The position numbers were made by a program, and so were the translations under genes. Positions 27,508 through 36,430 of a stretch of 64,000 nucleotides of DNA are shown one piece after another; the first letter of the stretch is position 1, and each line of letters begins with the position of its first letter. The DNA is from Bacteroidales bacterium UBA4293 (GTDB lineage: Bacteria > Bacteroidota > Bacteroidia > Bacteroidales > Bacteroidaceae): positions 272,735 through 336,734 of the forward strand of contig DGVD01000015.1 of the NCBI GenBank assembly GCA_002395835.1. The letters are read 5' to 3'. The notes beneath the pieces are model-generated. The model worked only from the letters and a program-made list of their open reading frames with translations, had not been told where the DNA came from and did not search any database.

Positions 27508-27537
27508 TTGTTCTTTTCTCGATATTTCTTATCTTTG
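27508..27537 (+). promoter_or_regulatory. Promoter of the alpha/beta hydrolase gene
   Basis: TTG (27508-27510), a 19-base spacer and TATCTTTG (27530-27537) fit the Bacteroidota -33/-7 pattern. The leader would be about 15 bases. Confidence 0.65.
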
Positions 27538-27555
27538 CATCAATAATAAAGTCTT

Positions 27556-28242
27556 ATGTCAGAACAATCTTTTCAACTACACTATAAGACCATTACCATC
27601 TATGGAGAATGGGAGAAACCTGTGCCAGTGGTTTATTTCCATTCCTTTCAGAAGGAGGGGGAACAAGTATGGGATGAATGTAAGAGGCTGAGTGTTCCAC
27701 AGTTTTATTTGGTAGAAATATCTGGTGAAGGGTGGAACCGTGACCTTTCTCCCTGGGCTGCTGAGGCTCTTTTTCCAGGTGAGGAAAAGATGGAAGGTGG
27801 GGCTCCGGCCTGGTTGCCTATCCTGACCGATGAAATCATACCTCAGGTGGAACAGAGAATCCAGGTTACGCATCGAGTCATTGCTGGTTATTCACTAGCT
27901 GGTCTTTTTGCTTACTGGGCCATGTATAATACCTCGGTTTTTGATTCGGTCATTTCTTGCTCGGCATCCTTCTGGTATCCAGATTTCATGGACTATGTAA
28001 AGGAGCATGCTTTCCCTAAGAAACCGTTGACCGCTTATTTTTCCATTGGAAACAAAGAGAGCAAGGTTAAAAATGCAGTGATGCAGACTACAGAGCCGAA
28101 TACCCGTTATCTACAGCAGAAATTGGAGTCTGAGGGAATAGCTTCTGTCTTTGAGCTGAACAACGGTAATCACTTCATCCAGTCTGAGTGGCGTGTGGCC
28201 AAAGGTATTCAATGGACACTTCGAGCTTTGAAACGTTTGTAG
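27556..28242 (+). CDS. Alpha/beta hydrolase, esterase-like
   Basis: A 228-residue protein without a signal peptide. The nucleophile elbow is GYSLAG (Ser in the middle) and the probable catalytic His is in NGNHF near residue 208. The layout resembles small siderophore- or feruloyl-esterase-like hydrolases, but the substrate cannot be assigned. It is a single-gene unit with its own promoter and converges on the hybrid two-component gene, with only 4 bases between the two stop codons. Confidence 0.8.
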   Translation: MSEQSFQLHYKTITIYGEWEKPVPVVYFHSFQKEGEQVWDECKRLSVPQFYLVEISGEGWNRDLSPWAAEALFPGEEKMEGGAPAWLPILTDEIIPQVEQRIQVTHRVIAGYSLAGLFAYWAMYNTSVFDSVISCSASFWYPDFMDYVKEHAFPKKPLTAYFSIGNKESKVKNAVMQTTEPNTRYLQQKLESEGIASVFELNNGNHFIQSEWRVAKGIQWTLRALKRL

Positions 28243-28246
28243 TCAG

Positions 28247-31200
28247 TTAGGATATTTGTTCAAATTGGGTTGGTGGAACCCCGAATTTAGCCTTAAATGT
28301 TCGGCTGAAATTCTGGATGGCCGATGCACCAACACTATAGCAAACCTCACTTACAGTCTTGCCACTACGCAACATTTCCAGAGCCTTGTTCATGCGATAT
28401 GTGGTGATAAAGGAGTGTGGAGTCTCACCCAAAAGCATTTTCATGCGTGCACTGAGGGTGTTGAAGCTCATTCCAATGTCTTGAGCAAGGAGTGCTACGG
28501 TATAATTATTGTCATTCAGGTGTTTATCCAGCAAATGGTAGATTTTATCCAAGAATTTCTTGTCTTCTTCAGAAATGGACATGGCCGGGGTGGTGTCTTC
28601 CTTCAGTTCACTGCATTCTTGAGTTTTAATATCTTCTATAGTGCTGGAAGTTTTGGATGCCAGGAAACTTTGAATATAACTGCGGTTCCTAATCAGATTC
28701 TCCACTTGGCTGAGAAGTATGTATGGGTCAAATGGTTTGGGAATATAGGCATCTGCACCTAGGTTGAGGCTCTTTAAGTGACTTTCTATACTATCCTTGG
28801 CAGTTAATAAGATGATAGGAATCCTGCTTAGGTTCTGATTTTCCCTGATTTCACGGCAAAGTTGGTAGCCATCTTTCCTTGGCATGATAATATCGCTGAT
28901 TACAATATCAGGTAGGGCTCCAGCTTCCAAATGTTCCAAAGCTTCCATTCCATCAGCAGTAGTAGTGACATTATAGTCTTTTTCGAATAGTATTTTCAAG
29001 TAGTCCCTGATGTCACTGTTGTCTTCCACGATTAGTACAGTGTGACTTTTTAGAGGCTTTTCAGACTTTTCTTGGGGCTCTGTTGAGACCTTATTTGAAG
29101 AAACCACTTGGGAAGTGACAATTTCACTCTCTGCATAAGACGATTTATCATAAGGGATGCTCAGAATGAAGTTGCTGCCCCCCGATTTTCTTGGCTCAAA
29201 GATGATTTCACCATGGTGGATATGGGCCAGATATTGAGAATAGCTTAAACCTACTCCATGCCCGGAGATTTCTGGTTTTTCAGTTTCCATGGAGAGTCTG
29301 TTATACCGTTTGAAAAGTTCTTTTTGCTTTTCTGGAGCAATGCCGGTTCCATTGTCTTTCACACTGACCCAAATGGAGTTTCCTTTCAGATATGTATGAA
29401 TCATCAATTCACCATTTTCCGAAGCTGTGTATTTAATGGCATTGCTCATGAGGTTGCTCAGAATTTTCTCCACTTTCTCTCGGTCAAAGTAACCACTTCC
29501 TACGTTGGTATCGGTCTTTATTTCCACCTTGATACCCCGTTCTGCTGCAATGAACCGAAAATTATCTGCCAAGGTTTTTACAATGTTTGGCAAATAATCC
29601 CACGTCACTTCCAGTCTATTTTCCAGCCGATGGTCTTTCTTTCCTGTCTCTAGGATTTGGTCGGAAAGTTTCCGAAGGTTCTCTGTATTTTTCATGGCCA
29701 GATTGACGAGTACGCGGTCGCTTTCATTGATGTGTCCACTATGTTGCAATTGTGCCAAAGGTGCATTGATGAGTGTCAGTGGGGTGTGAAGTTCATGGCT
29801 CAGATTGGCTAGAAAGTCTATCTGCTCCTGTGCCATTTCTTTCTCACGCTCTACCAAATTCAGCCGCTCAGAACTGATTTTATGACGTATGTAAAGCCAG
29901 ATCAGGATTCCGACAATACCTGCCAAAAGAAGGAAATAAAGACAGAAGGCCCACCAGGACAGCCAAGGTGCCGGATTAATATGGATAGGTATTTCCAGTT
30001 CAGACCGGCTCCATTCTCCGTTGAGGTTTTTCACACGGGCCTTGAAGATGTAGTCACCCGCAGGAAGTGAACTGTATACTGCATATTGGTTTGTTCCGCT
30101 TTCAATCCAGTTCTCATCCAGTCCTTCCATCTTGTAGGAGTAGTTGAGGTGTGACCCTTGCTCAAAGCGTATGCCTGAAAAGTAGAAATGGAGAGTGTTT
30201 TCATTATGTTTCAGGTCTAGCTTCCCTTTTTGAAGAAAAGAGGCAGTATAGTTGTTTCCTTCTCCTTCTATTTTATCTAGATAGAGTGGTATCTCTTCGG
30301 CATTCTTCTCCAGTTCCCTGAAGTCATCAGTGTTTGGGTCAATGTAGGTAATACCTTTCCTTCCCAGGCAATAAAGCGTACCCTCATCAGTAATCCATGT
30401 ATTAATGTATTCGGGAGTAGAACCTAAATTAATATCCTTGACATAGAGGAATTGGTTGGTTGAGGGTGTAAGTCTGGCAATGTAGTTGCTGGATGCTATC
30501 CAGATTTTCCCATCATGGTCCATGGTAATTTCTTTGGCATGGTTGTTCGGAAGGCCATTGGAAGTATTCCATTGCCTGATTTCCTTTGTTTCTGGATTAT
30601 AGCAAACTAATCCTTCATTGAAGGAACCTAGCCAAAGGTTTCCTGAATCATCGTCAAAGAAATTGTCTAGATTGTGAATGGGGATATATACGTGATTAAA
30701 TGCCTTTTGGGCTTCATCCCAGACGTAGAGGTAATTGTCGGTTGTTACGATATATAGTTTTGAAGAACTGGCAGAAGGCACCAGTTTCTTTATGCTCACA
30801 GAGTCATTAGGAATCTTGATGGACTTGTAGACACTATTTTTTCGAATGTTTCCAATCTTATTTTTAGATGCAGCCCAGATAGTTCCTTCCTTATCCATGC
30901 AAAGGGCCTCTGGAGTATAGGGAACATCCAGTCTCTTTTCTTCGGTTATTCTTCCTGCTTCCAGTTTCAGCACTTCGATGTTTTGAGAGTATGGAACGAT
31001 GAAGTATCCCAACTTTGCATTCATGTAATGGTTGAGCATGTGGTCTATTTTCCTTCTAGAGAGAATCTGTCCCGATGTTTTGTCGTAAGAGAGAATCTCA
31101 TTATAGGAAAGTAGCCAGATGAAGCCCTGTGGGTCAGTCTGCAAGTTAATGATAGGGAGTTTTTGGTTAGCGAAACTTTCCAGATAAATGGTGGAAGATG

Positions 31201-32143
31201 CGGTGAAATGGGGGAAGAACTGCAGATTACCAGTTTTGTCTGCTATCCAAATGTTCTTGCCTTTGTCTACTAGGCAACAAGAAAACTCTTCAGGTGAAAG
31301 GTGAACCCTAAAATCAATGGGACTGATACTTCCTGAAGTCACATTATAAAGGTACAGTTTGTCGTTTTCAAGGCCTATAAGCAGTTCATTCTTATCGTAT
31401 TTTTCCACGAAAAGGATGTGGGGATGGTTGTTAAGCCACTTTTTCATTTCTGGTTCCAGTGGCATTTCTTCATGTGTCTTTAGGTTATAAGAAGAAAGCA
31501 TTCGCTCATTATAAACCCATATCCGGTTGCCTTCCTCATCTACAGTCATTTTTTGTATGTAGAAAGAGCTTGGTAGAGATTTTTGTTGTTTCAGGCTTTG
31601 GTCCAAGACAAATAGGGTGTTGTCCTGATAAAACCAAAATTCTTTCTGCCTGTTTGAAAATTCATGAACTTGAATAAATGATTGGGATGGGAGAGAAGTG
31701 GAATACCGGGTTTTCAAGTCTTTTTTGGAGAGGAGTTCCAAAGACTGCATCTTGATGGAGAATAGGGTGGAGTCGTTTAAGTCATAGATGCCTATGATGG
31801 GCGTGTAGGTAGACTGCTCAGGCTTCTTGAATCCATATCCATTCCATGCTGCAATTCCACATTCATTGGTCAGCCATAGTGTTCCCTGACGGTCTGTCAA
31901 AAGATGGTTCACATAGTCACTGTTCAGAGATAGCGAATCGTTTCTGGCAGTGAAGGCTTGAAACATGGAACCATTATATCGGTAAAGGCCTTGGAGGGTT
32001 CCTATCCAGATGTATCCTTGACTGTCCTGTTCCATACAGAGAATCTGTTCTCCAGCCAGTGTCTGTCTAAATTCTTGGCTTTGTCCCCACACAGGTAAAG
32101 AGAGAATATGCAGTATAAGAAGAAAATAGATGTGTTTTTTCAT
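28247..32143 (-). CDS. Hybrid two-component system regulator (HTCS)
   Basis: A 1298-residue one-protein signalling chain typical of Bacteroidota polysaccharide utilisation. It has a signal peptide (to residue 20), a periplasmic sensor of two-component propeller repeats (for example DSQGYIWIGTLQGLYRYNG and DKEGTIWAASKNKIG) ending in a Y_Y_Y domain (about 640-725), and a membrane helix near 728-752. Then come a histidine kinase with His783 (LSHELHTPL), an ATPase domain (NLMSNAIKYT, DNGTGIAPE), a receiver with Asp1084 (ISDIIMPRKDGY) and an AraC-type DNA-binding domain at the end. It probably controls the GH3/esterase genes just upstream. No SusC/D pair lies next to it. Confidence 0.97.
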   Translation of the reverse strand: MKKHIYFLLILHILSLPVWGQSQEFRQTLAGEQILCMEQDSQGYIWIGTLQGLYRYNGSMFQAFTARNDSLSLNSDYVNHLLTDRQGTLWLTNECGIAAWNGYGFKKPEQSTYTPIIGIYDLNDSTLFSIKMQSLELLSKKDLKTRYSTSLPSQSFIQVHEFSNRQKEFWFYQDNTLFVLDQSLKQQKSLPSSFYIQKMTVDEEGNRIWVYNERMLSSYNLKTHEEMPLEPEMKKWLNNHPHILFVEKYDKNELLIGLENDKLYLYNVTSGSISPIDFRVHLSPEEFSCCLVDKGKNIWIADKTGNLQFFPHFTASSTIYLESFANQKLPIINLQTDPQGFIWLLSYNEILSYDKTSGQILSRRKIDHMLNHYMNAKLGYFIVPYSQNIEVLKLEAGRITEEKRLDVPYTPEALCMDKEGTIWAASKNKIGNIRKNSVYKSIKIPNDSVSIKKLVPSASSSKLYIVTTDNYLYVWDEAQKAFNHVYIPIHNLDNFFDDDSGNLWLGSFNEGLVCYNPETKEIRQWNTSNGLPNNHAKEITMDHDGKIWIASSNYIARLTPSTNQFLYVKDINLGSTPEYINTWITDEGTLYCLGRKGITYIDPNTDDFRELEKNAEEIPLYLDKIEGEGNNYTASFLQKGKLDLKHNENTLHFYFSGIRFEQGSHLNYSYKMEGLDENWIESGTNQYAVYSSLPAGDYIFKARVKNLNGEWSRSELEIPIHINPAPWLSWWAFCLYFLLLAGIVGILIWLYIRHKISSERLNLVEREKEMAQEQIDFLANLSHELHTPLTLINAPLAQLQHSGHINESDRVLVNLAMKNTENLRKLSDQILETGKKDHRLENRLEVTWDYLPNIVKTLADNFRFIAAERGIKVEIKTDTNVGSGYFDREKVEKILSNLMSNAIKYTASENGELMIHTYLKGNSIWVSVKDNGTGIAPEKQKELFKRYNRLSMETEKPEISGHGVGLSYSQYLAHIHHGEIIFEPRKSGGSNFILSIPYDKSSYAESEIVTSQVVSSNKVSTEPQEKSEKPLKSHTVLIVEDNSDIRDYLKILFEKDYNVTTTADGMEALEHLEAGALPDIVISDIIMPRKDGYQLCREIRENQNLSRIPIILLTAKDSIESHLKSLNLGADAYIPKPFDPYILLSQVENLIRNRSYIQSFLASKTSSTIEDIKTQECSELKEDTTPAMSISEEDKKFLDKIYHLLDKHLNDNNYTVALLAQDIGMSFNTLSARMKMLLGETPHSFITTYRMNKALEMLRSGKTVSEVCYSVGASAIQNFSRTFKAKFGVPPTQFEQIS

Positions 32144-32165
32144 AGAAAGGCCGCTTTTAGCCTTA

Positions 32166-32196
32166 CAAAGGTAGAAAAAAAAGGAAGAAACCCCAA
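32166..32196 (-). promoter_or_regulatory. HTCS promoter overlapping the upstream terminator
   Basis: Leftward TTG (32196-32194), a 20-base spacer and TACCTTTG (32173-32166) fit the Bacteroidota consensus. The -33 element lies inside the loop of the upstream terminator hairpin. The leader would be about 20 bases. Confidence 0.65.
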
Positions 32197-32209
32197 GAGT
32201 TTCTTCCTT
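32175..32209 (-). terminator. Rho-independent terminator after the carboxylesterase gene
   Basis: Leftward AAGGAAGAAAC (complement side) pairs over 11 bases with GTTTCTTCCTT around a seven-base loop, followed by TTTTTT. It lies 26 bases past the esterase stop and separates it from the HTCS gene. Confidence 0.85.
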
Positions 32210-32234
32210 TTCTGTGTTAACTTTTGATTTTCAA

Positions 32235-33626
32235 CTATTCCTTTATCTTGAATTCAAAGGTGAATGGTGCTTCTTTTGTTGAAGGTTTCCAAGCACCTTC
32301 TTTTTCACCGTTAGGATTTCCGAACTTGCAGAAGTTGGTCCATGCGGTTACCATTTCCTCGCTCAGTTGGTGGTCAGCTTCGGTGAAAGGTCTCCAGCTG
32401 CGGTCCAGTGTATTGAAGACATACCAGAGTTCGCTGCTGTGGAATGCACCCTCCAAACTCTTCCTACCATCGGTTGGCAATGGACGGTTGAAGAGGTAGC
32501 AGTAAGTAGGTTGATTAGAAAGGGAATCGCGTACGGCTGCAAATTTAATCTGCTGCTCACTCATGTCCATCATATCGTTGGATGTGTATCCCAGCATATA
32601 TGGAATGTCTGCAATGTCCTTATTGTAGGTTGCTGTAGCGAAATCTTCTGTCAGAACCTGTCCGTCGGTATGTGGTGCAAGCATCAGGAATTTGTGTTTC
32701 TCAGCCATGTACTTGCCTACTAAACCCATTAGGTCTGTTGCAGGAGCAGCACGCATTTCCTCCAAAGTCTTGTAACCACCCATGTCCATGATTTCCTTGC
32801 CTTCTGCATCATATCCTTCCTGGTTGGTACCTTGGGTTGGGATGAATTCACCAAGTCCACCTGCACTTTGAATGATGGCCTTCTTCATGAGGTTTCTGCT
32901 AAGTGGTGAGATGACTAGATTTCTGATACTGCCTCCACCTGCACTTTGGCCAAAGATTGTGATATTCTCAGGGTCACCACCGAACTGTGCAATGTTGTTT
33001 TTCACCCATTTCAACGCTGCAATCTGGTCGTAGAGACCATAGTTGCCAGAGATGCCGTTGTTTTCTGCAGAAAGTTCAGGATGACTGAGGAATCCGAAAA
33101 TACCCAAGCGATAGTTGATGGTTACTAGGATTACACCTTTCTTGGCCCATGCCTCACCATCCATGGTGATTTCATGACCCCATCCAGCAGAATAGGCTCC
33201 ACCATGTACCCACATAGCTACAGGAAGAGATGCCTTGTCATCACCAGCTACGTTCTCAGGAGTCCATACATTCAGGAAAAGACAGTCCTCAGAGAAAGCA
33301 GGATCTTCAGCATAGAACTCTGTTCCATAGACACCGTCATTAGGATCATGAGCACTTTGCATGGCAGCATTTCCGAACTGGTCTGCTACTTTCACACCTT
33401 CCCATGCCACAACTGGCTGAGGCTTTTTCCAACGCAGTTCACCTACTGGTGCTGCTGCATAAGGAATACCCTTATAGATGAGTACGGTAGAATCAGCGTT
33501 CATTACGCCCTGAATTTGTCCACCTTCGATGGAAAGAACTGGATTCACCTCTTTCTGTGGAGCTGGCTGTGAACAAGAGTAGGTCAGAAGTGCTGCACCT
33601 ACGAATAAGAAAAATAACTTTTTCAT
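32235..33626 (-). CDS. Type-B carboxylesterase lipoprotein
   Basis: A 463-residue lipoprotein (Cys18 in TYSCSQ) of the carboxylesterase type-B family. It has the N-terminal GGQIQGV, the oxyanion region HGGAYSAGWG (141-150), the nucleophile elbow FGQSAGGG with Ser228, and a late AFHSSELWYVFN carrying the likely catalytic His. Gut Bacteroidales use such enzymes to remove acetyl or feruloyl groups from plant glycans; the precise ester is inference. It follows the GH3 gene by 15 bases and shares its transcript. Confidence 0.92.
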   Translation of the reverse strand: MKKLFFLFVGAALLTYSCSQPAPQKEVNPVLSIEGGQIQGVMNADSTVLIYKGIPYAAAPVGELRWKKPQPVVAWEGVKVADQFGNAAMQSAHDPNDGVYGTEFYAEDPAFSEDCLFLNVWTPENVAGDDKASLPVAMWVHGGAYSAGWGHEITMDGEAWAKKGVILVTINYRLGIFGFLSHPELSAENNGISGNYGLYDQIAALKWVKNNIAQFGGDPENITIFGQSAGGGSIRNLVISPLSRNLMKKAIIQSAGGLGEFIPTQGTNQEGYDAEGKEIMDMGGYKTLEEMRAAPATDLMGLVGKYMAEKHKFLMLAPHTDGQVLTEDFATATYNKDIADIPYMLGYTSNDMMDMSEQQIKFAAVRDSLSNQPTYCYLFNRPLPTDGRKSLEGAFHSSELWYVFNTLDRSWRPFTEADHQLSEEMVTAWTNFCKFGNPNGEKEGAWKPSTKEAPFTFEFKIKE

Positions 33627-33641
33627 GTTTTTTATTAATTA

Positions 33642-35987
33642 TTATTTGTTCTTTAATTCATTGATTGTGATACCTGGCTTCAGCACGTTTCTTACGGACT
33701 TGGTCCACTGTTTGCCGACTTTGCCTTTCAACTGTGCCTTGATGTCAGCTACAGATGCACCAATCATGAAGTTGTAGGTACCCTTATCGGTTTCCCACTG
33801 GCTCTTCTGGGTATTGAATGAAGCTAAATCCTTAACGGAAACAGTCATGGTCAAAGTCTCGGATTCCCCTGGTTTCAAGGTCTTAGTCTTTGCAAAACTC
33901 TTCAGTTCCTTCTTTGGCTTATCCAGTTTGCCCTTTGGTGCAGCTACGTAGAGCTGAACGGACTCTTTTCCTTCGTATTTTCCAGTGTTCTTCACCTTAA
34001 CACTTACAGTGAAGCTGTCACCATTGTTCTGAATAGCAGCATCGGAGTACTCAAATGTGGTATAGCTCAAGCCAAAGCCGAATGGGTAGGATACATCCAC
34101 ACCGAAGGTATCGAAATAGCGGTAGCCTACATAGATGCCTTCCTCATAAATCGTATAGTCCTTGTTTCTCTCACCATCGTAGGCCATCTTGTCCTTGCGC
34201 TCAAAACCTGCAGCACCACCCATCATACCTGAAACTTGTGCTTCTTCTTCCTTGATAGGATAGTTCTTTGAAGAAGGATAGTCCATCAGGTCTTTTGCAA
34301 AGGTGATGGTCAGTTTGCCGGAAGGAGTAACCTTGCCTTTCAGCACGTCGGTCACCCAGTTGCCTAGTTGCTCACCACCCTGATAGATACAAAGGATAGC
34401 ATCAGGAATGTTTTTCCAGGATTCCACTTCTATAGGACCAGGGATGTTCAGAATAACCACAGCTTTCTTTCCAGCTGCGTGATAAGCCTCAGTCACGTCC
34501 TTTACCAGCTGCTTTTCGCTATCGGTAAGGTAGAATGCCTGTCTGGTACGGTCATTACCTTCACCAGATACATGACCCAGGACAATCAGTGCAATGTCGT
34601 TTTCTGCTGTCTGTACCTTATATTCTTCTGCAGTGAAGAGTTTTTCCTTGTCTTCTTCTGGGTCTTTTTGCTGATTTCCGAATGGGAAAGGAGCAGCTGC
34701 AGCTTTCTTCGGATATTGCTTCAGCAGGGCACGGTCCACCTTGTATCCTGCCAAGCGAAGACCTTCAACTAGAGAGATGCAATAGTTACCAGTATTGCTC
34801 TCATACCAGCCAATACCACCAGGGATTACTTCATATCCTGTCTTTCCATAGATAGCCACATTCTTCACATCCTTAGAGAAAGGAAGAGCCTCGTTGTCAT
34901 TCTTCAGAAGGATGGCACCTTCTGCTGCTGAAGTTCTTGCCATGGCACGATGGGCAGTCAAATCAGGGCGATTGGTGAACTTATAGTTCTTGTAAGAGAA
35001 ACATTTTACCACCAGTTCCAGAATACGATGAACATTCTTGTCTAGAACAGCCTCATCCAGGGTACCGTTCTTTACAGCAGCTATAATCGCTTGTGCCGAT
35101 TCTTCATTACCTGGTTCCAGCAGGTCATTGCCGGCAATCATCTGCTGTACTGGGTGAACACCGCCACCCCAGTCTGTCATAACCATACCTTTGTATCCCC
35201 AGTCACCACGGAGAACATCCTCCAGCAGTTCCTTGCTCTCAGAGGTCCAGTCGCCATTCAGACCATTGTAAGAAGTCATTACGGTCCAAGGTTCACACTT
35301 GTTGATAGCAATCTCGAAAGTCTTCAGATAAAGCTCACGCAGGGCACGCTGGCTCACAATGGAGTTCACGGCATTACGGTTGGTTTCCTGGTTGTTTGCT
35401 GCAAAATGCTTTACAGAAGCACCCACACCTACAGACTGTACACCTGAAGTGAAAGCACCTGCCAGAATACCGCCCAGCAGTGGGTCTTCAGAATAGTACT
35501 CGTGTGTACGACCGCCCATTGGGTTACGCAGTAGGTTGAATGAAGGGCCCAGCATGACATCCACGCCATAGTCACGGCATTCTTCAGCTATATCTTGTGC
35601 CACTTCATAGATAACCTGAGGGTCCCAGGAACTACCTAAGAGTAGTGGAACGGGAACGGCAGTTGTATAATAATGATGATTGTCATACTCACGGGTTTCA
35701 TTGATACGGAGGCCTAATGGTCCGTCACCAAAATAGAGTGCAGGAATACCCAGGCGAGGAATGTCATAGGAGCCTCCAGGAGCACCAGGAATGTCTCTTT
35801 CATTGCGACAAGAAGCATCACCTCCCCAGAATACTCCGATACCGTTCACCATGTGTGCTTTCTCTTCAAGAGTCATGGCTGCCACCACCTCATCAATATT
35901 GTTGGCATTCAGTTTGACGTCTTTCTGAGCATGTACAGCACTGAGGCTCAGTCCAAGTCCAAGAACTAGTGTAAAGATTTTCTTCAT
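33642..35987 (-). CDS. Glycoside hydrolase family 3 (beta-glucosidase/xylosidase type)
   Basis: A 781-residue secreted or periplasmic exo-glycosidase releasing sugars from non-reducing ends. It has a signal peptide (to about residue 20, AVHAQ) and a GH3 N-terminal barrel with the substrate-binding SVKHFAANNQETNR and the nucleophile Asp272 in VMTDWGGG. The GH3 C-terminal domain follows (GEGNDRTRQAF, YQGGEQLG), then a fibronectin-III-like domain (about 665-735). Beta-glucosidase versus xylosidase cannot be settled. It heads the GH3-carboxylesterase pair controlled by the promoter at 36039-36046. Confidence 0.95.
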   Translation of the reverse strand: MKKIFTLVLGLGLSLSAVHAQKDVKLNANNIDEVVAAMTLEEKAHMVNGIGVFWGGDASCRNERDIPGAPGGSYDIPRLGIPALYFGDGPLGLRINETREYDNHHYYTTAVPVPLLLGSSWDPQVIYEVAQDIAEECRDYGVDVMLGPSFNLLRNPMGGRTHEYYSEDPLLGGILAGAFTSGVQSVGVGASVKHFAANNQETNRNAVNSIVSQRALRELYLKTFEIAINKCEPWTVMTSYNGLNGDWTSESKELLEDVLRGDWGYKGMVMTDWGGGVHPVQQMIAGNDLLEPGNEESAQAIIAAVKNGTLDEAVLDKNVHRILELVVKCFSYKNYKFTNRPDLTAHRAMARTSAAEGAILLKNDNEALPFSKDVKNVAIYGKTGYEVIPGGIGWYESNTGNYCISLVEGLRLAGYKVDRALLKQYPKKAAAAPFPFGNQQKDPEEDKEKLFTAEEYKVQTAENDIALIVLGHVSGEGNDRTRQAFYLTDSEKQLVKDVTEAYHAAGKKAVVILNIPGPIEVESWKNIPDAILCIYQGGEQLGNWVTDVLKGKVTPSGKLTITFAKDLMDYPSSKNYPIKEEEAQVSGMMGGAAGFERKDKMAYDGERNKDYTIYEEGIYVGYRYFDTFGVDVSYPFGFGLSYTTFEYSDAAIQNNGDSFTVSVKVKNTGKYEGKESVQLYVAAPKGKLDKPKKELKSFAKTKTLKPGESETLTMTVSVKDLASFNTQKSQWETDKGTYNFMIGASVADIKAQLKGKVGKQWTKSVRNVLKPGITINELKNK

Positions 35988-36038
35988 GATATTTATGTTA
36001 AAGTGTTATATGTTATTCAGTTTTTGAATTTTGTAATG

Positions 36039-36052
36039 CAAAGATATCTTTG
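36039..36052. promoter_or_regulatory. Palindromic double -7 box CAAAGATATCTTTG
   Basis: This perfect 14-bp palindrome contains TATCTTTG on both strands. The leftward copy (36046-36039) is the likely -7 box of the GH3 gene, leaving a leader of about 48 bases. The rightward copy (36045-36052) has no gene close by; the nearest, the M28 peptidase, has its own box at 36395. Confidence 0.55.
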
Positions 36053-36173
36053 TTTTAAAGTAAGTTGTTCATCAATCTCCAAAAATCTTTTATCATTTTT
36101 CTCAATTCTTACTTTTTTCTGATTATCAGCAGAGAAATAGTTATCAGAAATTGAAATCCTTATCATTTTTTGA

Positions 36174-36221
36174 ATAGAAAGAAGAAAAGCTCAGTTCACC
36201 TGGAACTAAGCTTCTTTCTAT
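36174..36221. other. Long imperfect hairpin in the GH3-M28 intergenic region
   Basis: ATAGAAAG (36174-36181) pairs with CTTTCTAT (36214-36221), and AAGCTCAGTTC (36187-36197) with GAACTAAGCTT (36203-36213), with one mismatch and a small bulge. It is the only structure seen in the otherwise plain 36053-36390 stretch. It could be a small RNA terminator or the remnant of a mobile repeat. Confidence 0.4.
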
Positions 36222-36394
36222 TATATAAAAATTTTTGAACGGCTAGCGAATGGATTAGTAGGAGAAACTAACCTTTAGCAGAATCTGTCTAGGACGGAGC
36301 AGATAGATATCATCATATTGGTTCACTCCATCCATAGTTCATTAGTTTTGCAGAATCCACACAAATAGGGATTGTGAGTTAAAAATGTTTGTTG

Positions 36395-36402
36395 TAATTT
36401 TG
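36395..36402 (+). promoter_or_regulatory. Promoter -7 box of the M28 peptidase unit
   Basis: TAATTTTG matches TAnnTTTG, with TTG at 36372-36374 (20-base spacer). The leader would be about 25 bases. Confidence 0.6.
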
Positions 36403-36430
36403 CAACCAAGAAAGAAATGAATTGATTTTT

